DNA from: Perognathus longimembris pacificus
Lineage: Eukaryota > Chordata > Mammalia > Rodentia > Heteromyidae
DNA length: 64,000 nucleotides
NCBI RefSeq assembly: GCF_023159225.1
Contig: NC_063188.1
Location: 30,625,626-30,689,625, forward strand
Reading direction: 5' to 3'
The position numbers and the translations under genes are program-made. Shown one piece after another: positions 1 through 12,232 of this stretch. Each line of letters begins with the position of its first letter. The first letter of the stretch is position 1. A model generated the notes under the pieces. It had not been told where the DNA came from and ran no database searches. It worked only from the letters and a program-made list of their open reading frames with translations.

Positions 1-587
1 TTCCCTTTCATGACTACCTCAAACTCCAACAACATTGTTTTCTGATTGTAGATGATCATAAGGCTGTTGAAATATGTTCACCACCTCCCTCTTCTCTCCC
101 TCTGCTAGTGTGGGAGCTGCCTGATGGGCTAGCAGAAGCTGCAGGGGCAGACATCAAGAACAAGTGGCACACTTGTCAAAGAGCAGCTGTGGAAACTTGC
201 ATTCAGGCTCAGAGCCTCTCTCCTTCCCCTTGCCATGGCATGCCTTGGTGGATACACAGAGATATCAGATGAGCTTGGGCTAGGCATTTGTGTGAGATGG
301 CTCTCAGATAGTCCTCTCAGTCACATCAAATCAGTCCTAATTTTTTAGTAAATTTTTATCCTCAACTACTAATGTCATTTATAAAGTCAGAGAGGAGCTA
401 AAATCTCCAGCCTAGGCTTTCTGAGCTATGTCCTTTGGGATACCCAAGTGGCAGTGGGGAGAATAGCTCTTATCAGTATCACTCACTGTTATGATTTGAA
501 TATAAATATGGTTTTACCCTTCACTCAACTTCCACAGGAATATAATCTCCAAAGACATGTATTAATATTATTAAAAGAATGACATTT

Positions 588-800
588 AGCTGGATTCTGG
601 TAGCTCATGCCATAATCCTAGCTACGTAAGAGGCAGAGATATGAAGATTGTAGCTTGAAACTAGCTAAGGCAAAAATGTCCTTGAGACTCATCTCAATGA
701 ACTACTCAGAAAAAGCCAGAAGTAATGCTGTGGGTCAAGTGATTGAATAGAAGAAGCTCAGGGACAGTGCACTGGCTCTGAATTCAAGCTCCAGAACCAG
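588..800 (+). mobile_element. B1-head + Geo-tail SINE
   Basis: The 7SL/B1-like head reads GTAGCTCATGCCATAATCCTAGCTA and is followed by a Geo tail (CCAGAAGTAATGCTGTGGGTCAAGTG, then CAGGGACAGTGC and AATTCAAGCTCCAGAACC). It is inserted in the MaLR LTR; ATGACATTTAG (580-590) and GTGTTATTTAG (867-877) may be the decayed target duplication. The tail has become a CA microsatellite. Confidence 0.75.
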
Positions 801-862
801 CACACACACATACAAACACACACACACACACACATGCACACGCACACGCACACGCACACACA
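801..862. repeat. (CA)n microsatellite at SINE tail
   Basis: Imperfect CA repeat with TACA, ATGCA and CG interruptions, immediately after the Geo tail of the preceding SINE. Confidence 0.95.
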
Positions 863-1669
863 AGAGTGTTATTTAGAGGTGGGACATTTGAAAAAGTATT
901 CAGATTAAATAAAGTCACTAGGGTAAAATCCCATAAATAATTACTGATGGATTCATAAGAAGTGCAGAGAGAGACTAGGGCACACATATGATTCTTATCT
1001 CTCAGCATGGAGTGCCTGTGCTATCTCAGGATGTAGCAAAAAATAAAAACACATGACAAATAAGGCTATAGCCCTTGCAACTTTAGAATCATGAGCTCAA
1101 ATAAACCTTTCTTTATAAAGCAGCCTGCCTCTGGTGTGCTGCCATTACACCCATGCAAATTTGGCTGATATACTTACTCCCTGTTTCTTCCCATTGTCTA
1201 CAGAGATACTTCAGCTTTCCTTTCAAAAAGGAATCCTACACTCAGTTGCATGTTACCATCCTCTGTGGAAATCTGATTCAAGGTTGAAGCAGCCTCAATA
1301 CTGACTAAATCTGAATGTCTGGAGAGACACACTGGATCTAGTAATATTAGCAGGCCCCTCAAATATTTCTTATGCACACATAGGGCACACAAACACTAGA
1401 CCACATGAGAATAACAGACTTTTAGTCAATCTCATAGCCTCCACGTTACAAATGCTTGTTTGTCACCTATTGCTTGAAATGAAGAGCCTTCATGCACTGT
1501 ACCCTCTAACCACAGATAGTTTTTAGCAGGCCACTTATTTTAATCTCATTGATATTTTCTTCACAGCTTCCTTGACCTAGAAAGGTCCTTCATCTTTGCT
1601 GAAGGAAGTAGTTCTCAAATATTAGTTTGTATAGGAAGGAATCCCCTGGAGAGCTTGTTAAAACAGCTT

Positions 1670-1672
<3 letters not shown>

Positions 1673-1704
<32 letters not shown>
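1673..1704. repeat. (CA)n microsatellite
   Basis: About 15 CA units in otherwise unremarkable sequence. Confidence 0.95.
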
Positions 1705-1708
<4 letters not shown>

Positions 1709-2232
1709 AGTTTGCTAGGCTCTATCATAAATTATCCCCATGTTTTCTGAATAGGTCTAAGCTGGACCTGAGATTTGAATTACTAAAATATTCCCAAGTA
1801 ATCCTGCTGCTGGAAAACACTGAACATAAAGAAGCACAATCTCTCCTATTTAAAGCCCTGCCTGACTAATTTTTGTCTTCACTACCTAGTCTCCTTAGCC
1901 CCCAATTTCATCCCCAGAGGTGAAAGCAAGCACTCTATCTTTACATGGAGTTTTATGTGTGCCTCTTTTGTATTTCTGCTGGCTAGAATATAAAACTATT
2001 ATCTAATGCTGTTGAAGCCACTTGTGCCATGGACAGTTTTGCAAACTCTCCAGTGTTCAATGCTGCATTTCTGTTTGAAAGGGCCCTATCGTACATCTCA
2101 AATAAATCCATTTATTATAATACCTGGAAGAAGCACAGATGTGTGAGCAAACCTCTACAAACTGAACTTGAATCTCACAGGTTGATAATTGGTAACCACT
2201 TATTTTCTAAATTAAGAACATGCATGCTTATT

Positions 2233-2313
2233 GGTGGTACTGGGGTTTGAACTCTGAGCCTCATGCTTCCAAACAAGGGTGCTCTATCATTGGAGCCATA
2301 GCCTCAACCTTTG
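2233..2313 (-). mobile_element. old tRNA-like/Geo SINE fragment
   Basis: On the minus strand it reads as a decayed tRNA-like module; the plus strand shows TACTGGGGTTTGAACTCTGAGCCTC and GTGCTCTATCATTGGAGCCATAGCC, the reverse complements of the B-box and A-box regions of these SINEs. Confidence 0.6.
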
Positions 2314-2735
2314 AAGCTAAGCCTTTAGGGCTTCTTTATTCTATGCATAACTTGGGTCCTTAAATGTGCATGTATGCATATCATTAGATAAACCCAAATG
2401 GTGAAGCATTATCCAAAGTGACTGACTTACAATTTTCCTAAAGGCCTAAAGTAATCCAATTGATCAAAATGAGGAGAGAAATGCTGGAGATTGAAGGACC
2501 TGTCAAAAGTATTACTCTTGTGATCTGAGATTGGACTCTTACTATAAGGACATCTGTGTGATAACTGGTGAAATAAGGATGAAATTCTTTTAGTGCAGGT
2601 GAAGGGACACTCATTTGTATGATTCTTGGAAACCTGGATACTTTTTTTTTTCAAAATGAAAGTGCTAACCAATATTACGATAGTACTATCATTATCACAC
2701 TGTCCTTTGTGTATAAAAAAGACTACTAATACATG

Positions 2736-2990
2736 ATGCTGGGTGTAGTGGCTCAATCCAGTAATCCTAGCTACTTAGGTGACAGAGAACTAGAGGATTG
2801 TGGCTGGAGGCCAGGCTTAGATAGCATAAAAGTTCCTGGAACTCAGTCTTAACCAATGGCTTGGCACAATAGTATTTGCTTGTCTTTTGAAGCTACTAGG
2901 AAATGGCTGGGCATAATGGCATATGTCTGCCACCTTAGTGACAAAAGAAAGCAATCCAGGCTGTTCTGGGGAGAAAACAAGACCTTACCG
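2736..2990 (+). mobile_element. old B1-like SINE(s), two units
   Basis: Two degraded 7SL/B1-like heads: GCTGGGTGTAGTGGCTCA with AATCCTAGCTACTTAGGTG, and GGCTGGGCATAATGGCATATG followed by CCAGGCTGTTCTGGGGAG. Confidence 0.5.
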
Positions 2991-3284
2991 CCAAAATACC
3001 AATACAAATTATAAAGTTGTTCCAGGAAGAAATGACGTTTGCAAGCTCTGCCCTTGGCAGGGAACATGTTTGTGTTCAACAACTTTCCACTGCCCTTCTC
3101 TATCCTTTAATTCCCACCCTTCTATTCTTAAGCCAAGGATTTTCATACTGGTCATTACTCATCAAAATGTTCTCCAATGAAGATTCTTGTGTATCATCAA
3201 GACTTTTCTGCCTTCCTCTAGTGCTCTCCATATTCTAAGATGTTCTATTGATAATATAGCAGCTAAATATATCTCTGTGTTTAT

Positions 3285-3505
3285 TAAGAGCATGGTCTCT
3301 GGGGTTGAAACAGGTCTAGTGGACTCCTGGATCCATCATTTATCTGTGGCATAACTCTGGGAACTCATGAAATTTTTCTGACAATACCTTTGCTCATCTG
3401 CAGTATTGGGATGTTATGTCTACTTTGTGCAGTTATTAGGAAGAGCAAAAGAACATATATATCACATGTCTAGCATATGTTAGGTGTTCAATAAATAGTT
3501 GTTAT
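3285..3505 (+). mobile_element. MIR SINE
   Basis: Near full-length decayed MIR. It shows the tRNA-like start (GAGCATGGTCTCTGGGGTTG), the core (CTTTGCTCATCTGCAGTATTGGGATG) and the 3' end (CTAGCATATGTTAGGTGTTCAATAAATAGTTGTTATTA). Confidence 0.75.
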
Positions 3506-3604
3506 TATAAGTGCATAAAAATCACAACTAATATTTGGTGAGGACTTGACCAGTTAATTATTCCCTCTGCTCCTATCTTCTCCCAGTGTTTGCATTTATT
3601 GTTC

Positions 3605-3703
3605 TATGTTTTTGAGATAGGGGCTTACTATGCAGCCCAGGCTGACTTTGAACTCCCTAGTCCTGAGACTTCAGGTGTGCCCCACTATGCCTGGCTAGCC
3701 TTC
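3605..3703 (-). mobile_element. B1-like SINE
   Basis: Reverse-complement B1 signature: TTGAGATAGGGGCTTACTATGCAGCCCAGGCTGACTTTGAACTC, ending in CACTATGCCTGGCTAG. Confidence 0.75.
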
Positions 3704-4234
3704 ACATTTTTAACAACCATATCAGGGAGAATCTCTGGGGAAACTATTATTACATTACAGCCACTATGATCTTTTCAGAATATAAATTGGATCATTTCCT
3801 TCTTTTTCTTAAACTGTGTACTATTGTTTGCCCTTTGCTTGCAAATATTTATTGATCTACGTGGCTCTAAATTCAGTAGTTCTTAGTTAGGGAATGTTTG
3901 AGAATTTAGGAAATGGTTTTGTTGTTATAAATACCGGGGGGGGGGGCATTTAGTGGGTATGAACCAGGGGCACTAAACCTCTGATCAACTTGGCTGTGGA
4001 AACTAGCACACTTCATCCCCATGTAGAATTGTCCCACTCCAAAGCCAATGGCATATCTCAAATGAGAAACACTGAAGTCAGACTTTTCAGCCACATCTCT
4101 CAACTCATTTTTTGCCCTCTGTACTCCAACCAGCCTGGCCTAGGTCTGGTTCTCCATAGTACATTGAACCTGCTACATTTTCTGTTTGGAATACAAAGCT
4201 TTCTGGATTAGTTACTTTACTGCTATTAGCCCTA

Positions 4235-4500
4235 AGCTGAAGTTGTATTTCTTTGAGAGACCTTTCTTAATTCTCTGCTGTAATATGCACTTTCCTAGAA
4301 CAAACTATGTTCCTTTCTTTCAGAGTATCTCAGTTTATAATTATGTATTCATTTGTACAATTATTTGATTAATGTCATCTCACTCATGAGGTGACAATCT
4401 CCTGCAAAGCAGGTGCCACGTCTGGTTTTACTCACATTGTATGACAAGCACCTAACCCTATGCTAGATAATAGTAAGCCGTCATTCGGTCTCTCTTGAAA
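4235..4500 (+). mobile_element. L2 3'-end relic
   Basis: Plus-strand L2-like 3' region: TTTGAGAGACCTTTCTTAATT, then AATCTCCTGCAAAGCAGGTGCCACGTCTG and a decayed end similar to 'tagtaagccgtcattcgg'. Weak but in the expected order. Confidence 0.45.
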
Positions 4501-4602
4501 TGAATGTCTAAATAAGCAGCCCCTAATCTTACCAAGTGTAAGGTTAAGTGTGCAATTGTTAAATTCTTGTAAATGTTTTTGGCTACTTTTGTTCTGCTTT
4601 GC

Positions 4603-4688
4603 TTTGGTAATGTTGCACTAGAGATTGAACCAGGGACTTTTTACTTGCTGAGCATGTGGTCTGTCACTTGAGCCATACTCCAAGCCCA
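4603..4688 (-). mobile_element. old tRNA-like SINE fragment
   Basis: The plus strand carries AGAGATTGAACCAGGGAC (reverse B-box region) and TCACTTGAGCCATACTCC (reverse A-box region), as in the minus-oriented SINEs elsewhere in the window. Confidence 0.55.
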
Positions 4689-4920
4689 ATTTGCTCTCCT
4701 AATCAGAGGTTTTAGAACAACTGCTTCCAATGAGCTCACTGAGGTGAGAGGAAGAACTACATAGAGCAGAAAGATTTTTTCCTTTCATGATTCTGTTTGT
4801 ATTATTGGATTGCAAGGTTGGTCACAGTAGGTTTTTTTCCAATTTCTTCTCGGTTCCAGAATGCTACATATAGACATCCTGATTTACTTTTATTTGGGAA
4901 ATTCCCCATCAAGAGTAGAA

Positions 4921-5165
4921 AATGAGCCAGGCACCAAGGCCTCACACTTGTAACCCTAGCTAGTCAGGAGGCTGAGATCTGATAATCACAGTTCAAAGCC
5001 AGCCCAGAAAGGAAAATAAGTAAGACTCTCATCTGCAATTAACAACCAAAGAGCCAGAAGTGTAACTGAAGCTGAAGTGGGAGAGTGCTAATTCTGAGTA
5101 AAAATACTCAGGGAGAGTATCCAGGCCTTGAGTGAAAGAAAGCCCCAGGACAACCACAAAATAAA
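4921..5165 (+). mobile_element. B1-head + Geo-tail SINE
   Basis: Head with CACTTGTAACCCTAGCTAGTCAGGAGGCTGAGATCTGA, the linker CTCATCTGCAATTAACAACC, and a decayed Geo tail ending AAAGCCCCAGGACAACC. Confidence 0.8.
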
Positions 5166-5640
5166 AGGGTGGGAACAGATTGGAACATGGGACTACAAGT
5201 GATGGAACTAGCTATATCTCAACTTTCTGGCCAGCTCTGTGTTTAAAATCAAAACATGAAGCTTCTTAAGCTCTAAATGGTGCAGCATTGACTTATCTTG
5301 TTAATGTAATTATAAAGAATGATAAAAATAAAGAGAGGGTGGTGTGTACAATGGAGGAGGTGATGTTGTGATCAACAGAAGTGCTGCTCTTCATAGGAGA
5401 GAGTGTGAAGAAAATGGTGACATATCACACAGAGGATCTCACCCAGGAGGTCTAGCAAGGTCACATGATGGGGATGGGGAGAATGAGTCTGTGTTATGGT
5501 GTTACTATTGGCATATTGGCTTTTGGACTTTTAAGAAGTAGCAATTGAGCTGAATTTAGTGTTTGAAAACAATTGACTCTCACTTGCATTCTCTCTCTCC
5601 TTCATCCCGATCTCTAAATTATGGTTAACTTGCCTCTTGG

Positions 5641-5674
5641 GTTTTTTTTTTTTTTTGCGGGGGGGAGGGTGGTA
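5641..5674. repeat. poly(T)/poly(G) low-complexity run
   Basis: A run of 14 or more T followed by a G-rich stretch (GCGGGGGGGAGGGTGG). It may be the eroded end of a minus-strand retroelement, but no body is recognisable. Confidence 0.7.
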
Positions 5675-6049
5675 AGATTTGGGCTAGAACCAAAGAGAGT
5701 TGGAAGCAGTACACAGAGTATTTCACTTGGGCACATTTAGCTGCTCCAGGACTGGCAGCCGGTATGTGCAAAACCTTATGATGCAGCGTTGGTAGTCCTA
5801 GTGGACCTGTGCTTTCTAAATGCAGACAGCTTTTTTCTCATAAAGATAATTGTAACTCGTGTGATTATATAGATTTAGCACAGATGGGAAAACCAGAGAC
5901 TTCTTAATTTTTTTTTAATTCTTTCCACTCTGAGGCATAAATTCACATCACTGAGCAAATATCTTGTGAATCACATTTTATTTGGAGCTACAAATTCACA
6001 AGCTTAAATATCCCAAAGCTTCAGCAACCTTGCCAATAAGTTTGAGGTT

Positions 6050-6080
6050 CTTTTTCTTTTTCTTTTTCTTTTTCTTTTTG
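6050..6080. repeat. (TTTTTC)n simple repeat
   Basis: Five TTTTTC units. Confidence 0.9.
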
Positions 6081-6274
6081 TGTTTTCTGTTGTTGATTTT
6101 TAGAGTTTAAGAAACAACAATTTTATTAAATGTATAGTTCCTGGGCATCTTCTTAAAAACCAGTTTGTTTTATAAATACAATTCTTTTACAAGCTCAAAG
6201 CTTCTCATAGTCATATTGCCATGAAAATTTATTGTCAAGTGAGACAGCTTCACGTTTCTGTTTGTTTGTTTGTT

Positions 6275-6473
6275 TGTTTTTGCCAGTCCTGGGGTTTAGG
6301 ACTCAGGGCCTGAGCACTGTCCCTGGCTTCTTTTTGTTCAAGGCTAGCACTATACCACTTGAGCCACAGTGCCACTTCTGTATTTTATTGTCTATGTGGT
6401 GCTGAGGAACTGAACCCAGGGCTTCATGCACATTAGGCAAGCACTCTACCACTAAGCCACATTCCCAGCCCCT
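6275..6473 (-). mobile_element. IDL-Geo SINE
   Basis: Minus-strand dimer. The plus strand starts with the Geo end (TGCCAGTCCTGGGGTTTAGG), shows CACTTGAGCCACAGTGCC, and finishes with the reverse of the ID-like head (CTCTACCACTAAGCCACATTCCCAGCCC). It is preceded by a (GTTT)n stretch, the reverse complement of its A-rich tail. Confidence 0.92.
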
Positions 6474-7399
6474 GTAATCTATTTTAATGTGCATCTGATG
6501 ATGATATAAAAAGAAAATCTAAACAACAAAACCTGAACACAAATTGAAACAACAACAAAAGTGGCATATCCTCTCTTTCTACACAGCCCGGCTTTAGTTT
6601 CTCCATACTGAGTACTCAAGGGTACGGCTGAGTACCATTTGGAGGTTGCTTTGTCAGTCCTGGATACATGAGGAGAGCGCTATCCAGTCATGTCCAGCTG
6701 AAATGGACTCTGCTCTCATGTGGAAACCCCTCTGCTATTTGGTGTGCTTCCGGAGGTAAACATACCAAATACCTTCTGAAGCTGCACCACCAAAGCATGA
6801 TCGATGCTATTATGTCATTCTCTCATCATGACATCAGGGTCAGGGCATTTCCCCTGGGGAAATGAGAACCAAACATCATTCTGTAACCTTATGTAAATAT
6901 AATTCCCACTGACAGGGAAAGCAGCAACAATCCTGAGACGGCTATTCTATATAGACTAGACATGGCTATGGCACCTTGCATTCATTTTCTTTACCCATAT
7001 AAAGGATGGCCAGTAGACAATCTTCCATTCTTTTCTTGTGGCAGGAGACGGTATCAATAAACACATAAGTAGATAATAACTTCCAATTGATGTAAGGAAC
7101 TATAACAGCAGTAAGTAAGTTAGGCAGGGTTTGGCTAACTGTATTCCCCCACTTGCATGTTTTACTTTTCTTTTTTTAAGCTTGCTGTGCCCTTGCGTCC
7201 TCATTTCTAAAATGATGAGGTTAATTTTTAAACAAACTGATTTGCCACAGATGTTAAGGAAATGAGCAGAACAAATCATGAACCTTATTGGCCTCTACCA
7301 AAATATTTTTGCTACACTTCTTGGATTACCACCTGACTTCAGCCATCATAGATTAGCGTTTGCCAGTTGCTGAATTTTTCTAATCTTTTTTCTACTTAT

Positions 7400-7458
7400 T
7401 TTTTGTAGTAGAGTACCTTGTGCACAGGTGCTCTACCACTTGAGCCATGATTTCATCT
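7400..7458 (-). mobile_element. tRNA-like SINE fragment
   Basis: The plus strand shows GGTGCTCTACCACTTGAGCCATGATTTC, the reverse of a tRNA-like A-box arm. Short and isolated. Confidence 0.55.
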
Positions 7459-7459
7459 T

Positions 7460-7560
7460 TAAATTTGATATATATCAAATCATAGATTTTATACCTCATT
7501 GTGTCTGACTGTTTCGTTCAACTGAATGTCAATGAAATTCATCTGTATTCTTCAGTGCAG
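7460..7560 (-). mobile_element. old L1 (L1M-like) fragment
   Basis: GACTGTTTCGTTCAACTGAATGTC and ATTCATCTGTATTCTTCAGTG resemble the minus strand of an ancient L1 3' UTR. Low confidence. Confidence 0.35.
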
Positions 7561-7589
7561 CTCTGGCCTCTTCTTTTTAGTTCCTTTAA

Positions 7590-8375
7590 AAAAATTTTAT
7601 TTATATATTTATAGTCAAAGTGATGTAAAGAGGGGTTAGAGTTTCATATGTAAGGCAGTAAATACGTTTCTTATGAAACTTGATACCTCCTCCGTCATTT
7701 TTCTTCCACCTTCCCCTTTCCTCAATTCCCTCCCTGCTCAAATTGTACAGTTGGTTTACAACATATTGTCTTGTAAGTATTGCTGTTGCACTGGCTCACT
7801 TTTTACCCTTTGTCTCTTCATTTTGATGTTCTCCTTCCCTTCCATAATTCCGATAAAGTTATAAACAATATCCAGGGTACTAAAATCAGTTACAGTGCCA
7901 TCAGTGGTAAAACCATGGGGAAGAAAGACAAAAGAAAATTGCATAATTTCACATGATATGTTGAAAATAACAACAATGATATACCACTTGTTTCCATAAC
8001 TTGGAGTTCATTTTGCTTAGCATCATCTTATGTGTTCATATGGATGTAGCTATTGAGCTATTGTGATCTTCTGATAGGACTATCCTAGACGTGAACTAAT
8101 TATGAAGGAAACGATAGCTATGTTTCTTTGGGTCTGGCTCATGTCACTTAGTCTGATTTTTTCCAAGTCCTTCCATTCCCTTACTAATGTGGCAATGTCA
8201 TTCTTTCTGATAGAGGTATAGAATTCCATTGTGTATATGTACCACATTTTCTTGACCCACTCAGCTACTGAGGGGCATCAGGATGGCTCCATATTTTAGC
8301 GATGACAAATTATGCTGCGATGAACGTAATTGTGCTGGTGGCTTTAGTGTAGCCTTGCTTGTAAGGTGTGTTACT
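7590..8375 (-). mobile_element. L1 3' UTR/3' end, minus strand
   Basis: This is the reverse complement of the L1 3' end found on the plus strand at 23535 and 25205. Shared blocks on the plus strand here are GGAGTTCATTTTGCTTAGCATCATC, GGGTCTGGCTCATGTCACTTAG and CAGCTACTGAGGGGCATC. It is 5'-truncated and more diverged than the 23.5-kb copy. Confidence 0.8.
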
Positions 8376-9154
8376 TTTAAAGCCTTTAATTCATTCAACA
8401 GACAATTATTGAAAAATTAAAATCTACTACCCACCAAAATCCCTGCCATTGTGGGAAAGACATTTTGGTGCAGTAAGACAGCATATAAGTAATAACTAAA
8501 TTACACATATGTCATGTGGCCATAATCAGTATGGAAAGAAAAATAGAGTGAACAACACTAGGAGTTGGGATTCTGTTTCATCTAAGATGATCAGGAATGG
8601 TCTCTCTAAAGGCAATGTTTGAACAATAGTCTATCTACATCAGGAGCATTCTTGGTAGAGAGGAAGAGCAAGTTCAAAGGTAGGAGTGTGTACTTGGTAT
8701 GTTAAAGAAACTTTTTATTCTGTTCCTGGATAAGGAGTGCACAGTAAACAAAGGGAAACTAAAAGCAAATGAGAACAGAGAGGTAGCGAAGAGCAGACCA
8801 TTTTGCACCCAGCTTGGTACAGACACCCTTTTCTCCCAAATATTTTGTTTGCTTTGCTTGTATTGTCTTAACCCACTTAAACATTGCAACTTTCTCATAC
8901 AAATAGAGTCCTCCTTACCCAGTACATTTTATAAGATCCTTCAGATCAGAGGCTCTAGTTTGCATATATTTTTAAAATTTCCCTCTAGTTTCACTTATAA
9001 GGGACTGTCCACAGTGAGTGTCCAAGTATCTGATTAGCTGCAATCAATAAAACCCTTTAAGAATCTGCTGTTGATTCGTTATGCTTTCATCAGAAATTAA
9101 ATTTATAATTCAGTTGCAGGTAAAACAATAGCTGCTACTTCAAAATAATATCTG

Positions 9155-9345
9155 TTCAGTATGTCCTATGTGCACTCCTCACATTACCTCATTTAATTCT
9201 AAAAGTATGATTTAGATATTTTCATTACAATTCCCATTTTCAGAAGGGGAAATGAGACACAAAGAGCATAAAATTTTCCTCAAAGTCACTCAGCTAATAA
9301 ATAACAGAACCATAGGCTTGTTCATATCCAAGCTCATTTTCTTAG
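9155..9345 (-). mobile_element. MIR SINE
   Basis: Reverse-complement MIR: CTCACATTACCTCATTTAATTC, then CCATTTTCAGAAGGGGAAATGAGACAC and AAGTCACTCAGCTAATAAATAACAGAACC. Confidence 0.8.
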
Positions 9346-9399
9346 CTACTGATGATTAGTCTCAATGAGTAAATATAATTGTTAAAATTATAGCTTCAA

Positions 9400-9600
9400 G
9401 TTATTAAGCAGCTTTACTGAGGCATTACTGAGGTACAATAAATTTGAGGTATTGAAATTATATAATGTGTTTTGATACACATGTTTATCTATGAAACATA
9501 ATGATAAAAAGATGAAAATGCCTAGCATTTGAAAATTTTTCCACTGCTTTTATTAAGCCCTTTCCCCTACCATATTCTGTCCTCTACCTTGACTACAGGC
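9400..9600 (-). mobile_element. old L1M-like 3' UTR fragment
   Basis: CAGCTTTACTGAGGCATTACTGAGGTACAATAAA and TTTTGATACACATGTTTATC match the usual minus-strand ancient L1 3' UTR pattern. Confidence 0.5.
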
Positions 9601-10814
9601 ACAAAATACATTTTGAATGTGTAAGGCAGTAAGGCAGTAATGCCCTATCTTACCAGATCTATAGCTAATATACTGGGTTCATTTAATTAATGCTACAGTT
9701 CACAGAACTGTTACTTCAGATTCTTTATGTTGCACTTCAACTTGAAGTTGGTATTGAAGCTAAGTATCACAGTTGAATGATGATAAATTTGTTCTCAGTT
9801 GCAAAGTCTAAGAAGTCAGCGGGGCTGATTGATTTCTTACTTTTGAAAATAAACTATGTAAATTATTTATGAAAGAAACAAACCCTGAGGATCTTTTCGG
9901 ACTCCTATATATTAGGAAAAGTTACCTTGGTCTTTGTTTGAAAAATCTCTACTTTACCTTATAGAGAGATTTTCAGCCTTTGATAAAGGTAGCAGAGCTT
10001 GTCAACAGCTAAATTCATATTTTTTGTTTTCTTAAAAAAACTTATCACCTATTTATTTGATGAATGTATCTAGCAGTGATAGAGTGTGACCAGGTTTTTA
10101 GAAAACGCTGCATGGAGTCCCTAAAGGGCTTTTCTTTATTAAATTGATTTATCTATCTATCTATCAGCTTTGCTTGTTTGCTCACTCATGTGTGTTTTTT
10201 ACCTACACATTACCCTAATATTTTCACTCTAAGTAGGGAGAAAAACTGAGGGTGAAAAAGGATTATGCAAACACGTAGATCCTGACAGACCATTGCCTCT
10301 GGCATTCATCTGATTTACAGATTTGTTTATGAAATATGTTGATGGGAAGGACAATTAATTATTTAAATGGTGAGAGAATTCAAAGCAATATCATAATATA
10401 TATGGTTCAGTTAGTGTGCCATAAAGTAAAAGAGTGGCTGTTGTGTACTAAGGTGGACAGGGAAGCCATGCTGAGAAAGTAGCTGGACATAGTTCCAGAG
10501 GTATAGAGAGAAGTATTCCAAATGCAACTAGGTACTGGCACAACTAACCTATTAGAGCCAGAAAAGTATGTGGCAAGTGCAATGGGTATATGGGAGAGAA
10601 AGGGACTATTTTTGGCCTTGACAGTCTCTAAAAGCTCTGTTTCTCATTTAAAACAGAGGTTAAAAAAATAAAAGAAGAAAATTGGAAAGAGATAGACAAT
10701 TCGTGGGGGTAAGTTAATAGTTGCCAGTTGGTGCTTCTGTCTCTTCACCTCACCCAATTGTAGTCATGTCTGTGTCCTAACTGCAGACAAACTTTATTTT
10801 TTTATTGTTGCCAG

Positions 10815-10900
10815 TATTTTCTTTTTTTTTTGTTGTTGTTAAATTTTTATTGTCAAACTGAGCTACAGAGAGGTTACACTTTCATACGTTTTTATCTACC
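10815..10900 (-). mobile_element. short L1 3' end, minus strand
   Basis: A poly(T) stretch is followed by AAATTTTTATTGTCAAACTGAGCTACAGAGAGGTTACACTTTCATACG, the reverse complement of the terminal L1 sequence at 18880-18925. Strongly 5'-truncated. Confidence 0.7.
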
Positions 10901-11559
10901 CATCAGAGATAAAACAATTCTGTCATAGAGGCTTCTGTTAGTACCAGCAGGTAACACAAAAGGAAAGGCAAGCAGAGGGAGGAAATTCTGCAGACAATGA
11001 TGCTTCCCCTTGATTTTCCTTTCAAAAGATATTAGTAATCCAAAGTGGGGAATATCCAAGATGGTCCAACCTCTTTGTAGTACACTGTGGTTGCCAAGCA
11101 CTTCAGATATGCAATTATTCCATTGAAGCCCCTGCAGGAATGCAGAAAGTAATGAATCATTAAGAGAATGGAAAAGGATGATGCACATGGTTCATTAATT
11201 GGGAAGAGACGGGATCTTGAAGATTGGAATAATTTGTTGCAAAGATCCTGATGAAGCTAGGTACATATCTTACCTAAATTCTAATTAGTCTTTCAATGGG
11301 AAAGGCCTCTCCAGACCCAATAGGAATTGCCTCTCTACCCCTGCCTAAGAGGATTAACTTTATATTTCCCTAAGGAAATTGTAATGGCCTCCCCACAGGT
11401 AATTGCTGTACTACTCAATGCTGTATCCTGAGGACCCTCACCCACTACCCATCTTTGCTCCTTCACTGATAACCAAACTCACATTTCATAAAGTCCCTAA
11501 AGATGAGGTACAGTGTATGGAACACAAGGAAGTACACTCTCTAAAGGAAGGACTTGAGT

Positions 11560-11725
11560 TTTCTAATATATACAAATAGAAATCCTGATAGGGGAAAGGA
11601 TAGGTAGGAGGAGGATAGAGAATGATAGAAGGGTTATAATTCTGATCCAGATACACTGTATACATAAATGTATATGCTAAAATGTAATCCCCTGTACAAA
11701 CATTTATAGATATGTAAATTTAAAA
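11560..11725 (+). mobile_element. probable older L1 3' end
   Basis: A G/A-rich stretch with GAGGATAGAGAATGATAGAAGG leads to GATACACTGTATACATAAATG and a terminal A-rich run. Layout resembles older L1 3' ends; no target duplication seen. Confidence 0.45.
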
Positions 11726-11985
11726 AAGAAATTCAGAGAACATGTGTGGCAATGGATAGTTGAGCTATAACATATTAATTTAAAGAAAATAGAGTTTGAT
11801 CAGGCCAAATTTCTTAATATGAACTTGCTAATCATGTACTGTACATTTAATATAACTTGGGGAAATTAAAAAGGTTGTAAGAGTTTGACTGGTTAGCTAA
11901 GATAAGGGCCAAACTAAGTTGCTATTGAAGTATCTGGAAAGAGTAGAACTACCTTAAAATAGAAGAAGAGATTTAAAAGTGTGGG

Positions 11986-12232
11986 GAGCCAGGCACTTGT
12001 GGCTCATGCCTGTACTCCTAGTTACTCAAGAGGCTAAGATCTAAGGATCAGGGTTCAATGCCATACCTGGCAGAAAAGTCTCTGTGAGACTCTCATCTCC
12101 AATTAACCACTCAAAAACCAGAAGTTAAACTATGGCTCAAAGTAGTAGAGTGCTAGCCTTGAGCCAAAAATCTCAGGGACACTGCCCAGGCCCCAAATCC
12201 AAGCCCCACAACTGACAAAAAACAAAGTATGG
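11986..12232 (+). mobile_element. B1-head + Geo-tail SINE
   Basis: Head AGCCAGGCACTTGTGGCTCATGCCTGTACTCCTAGTTACTCAAGAGGCTAAG, linker CTCATCTCCAATTAACCACTC, Geo tail CCAGAAGTTAAACTATGGCTCAAAG to AAGCCCCACAACTGAC, then an A-rich tail. Confidence 0.88.

Larger units (their letters stand above)
488..1145 (+). mobile_element. MaLR-type (MST/MLT1-like) LTR, interrupted by a SINE
   Basis: The left part (488-585) opens with TGTTATGATTTGAATAT, the usual start of MaLR LTRs. The right part (about 865-1145) contains the typical end module with AAATAAACCTTTCTTTATAA, a polyadenylation region. A SINE and its CA tail (590-862) sit between the two halves. Assignment is by recalled consensus; the subfamily is not resolved. 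Confidence 0.6.
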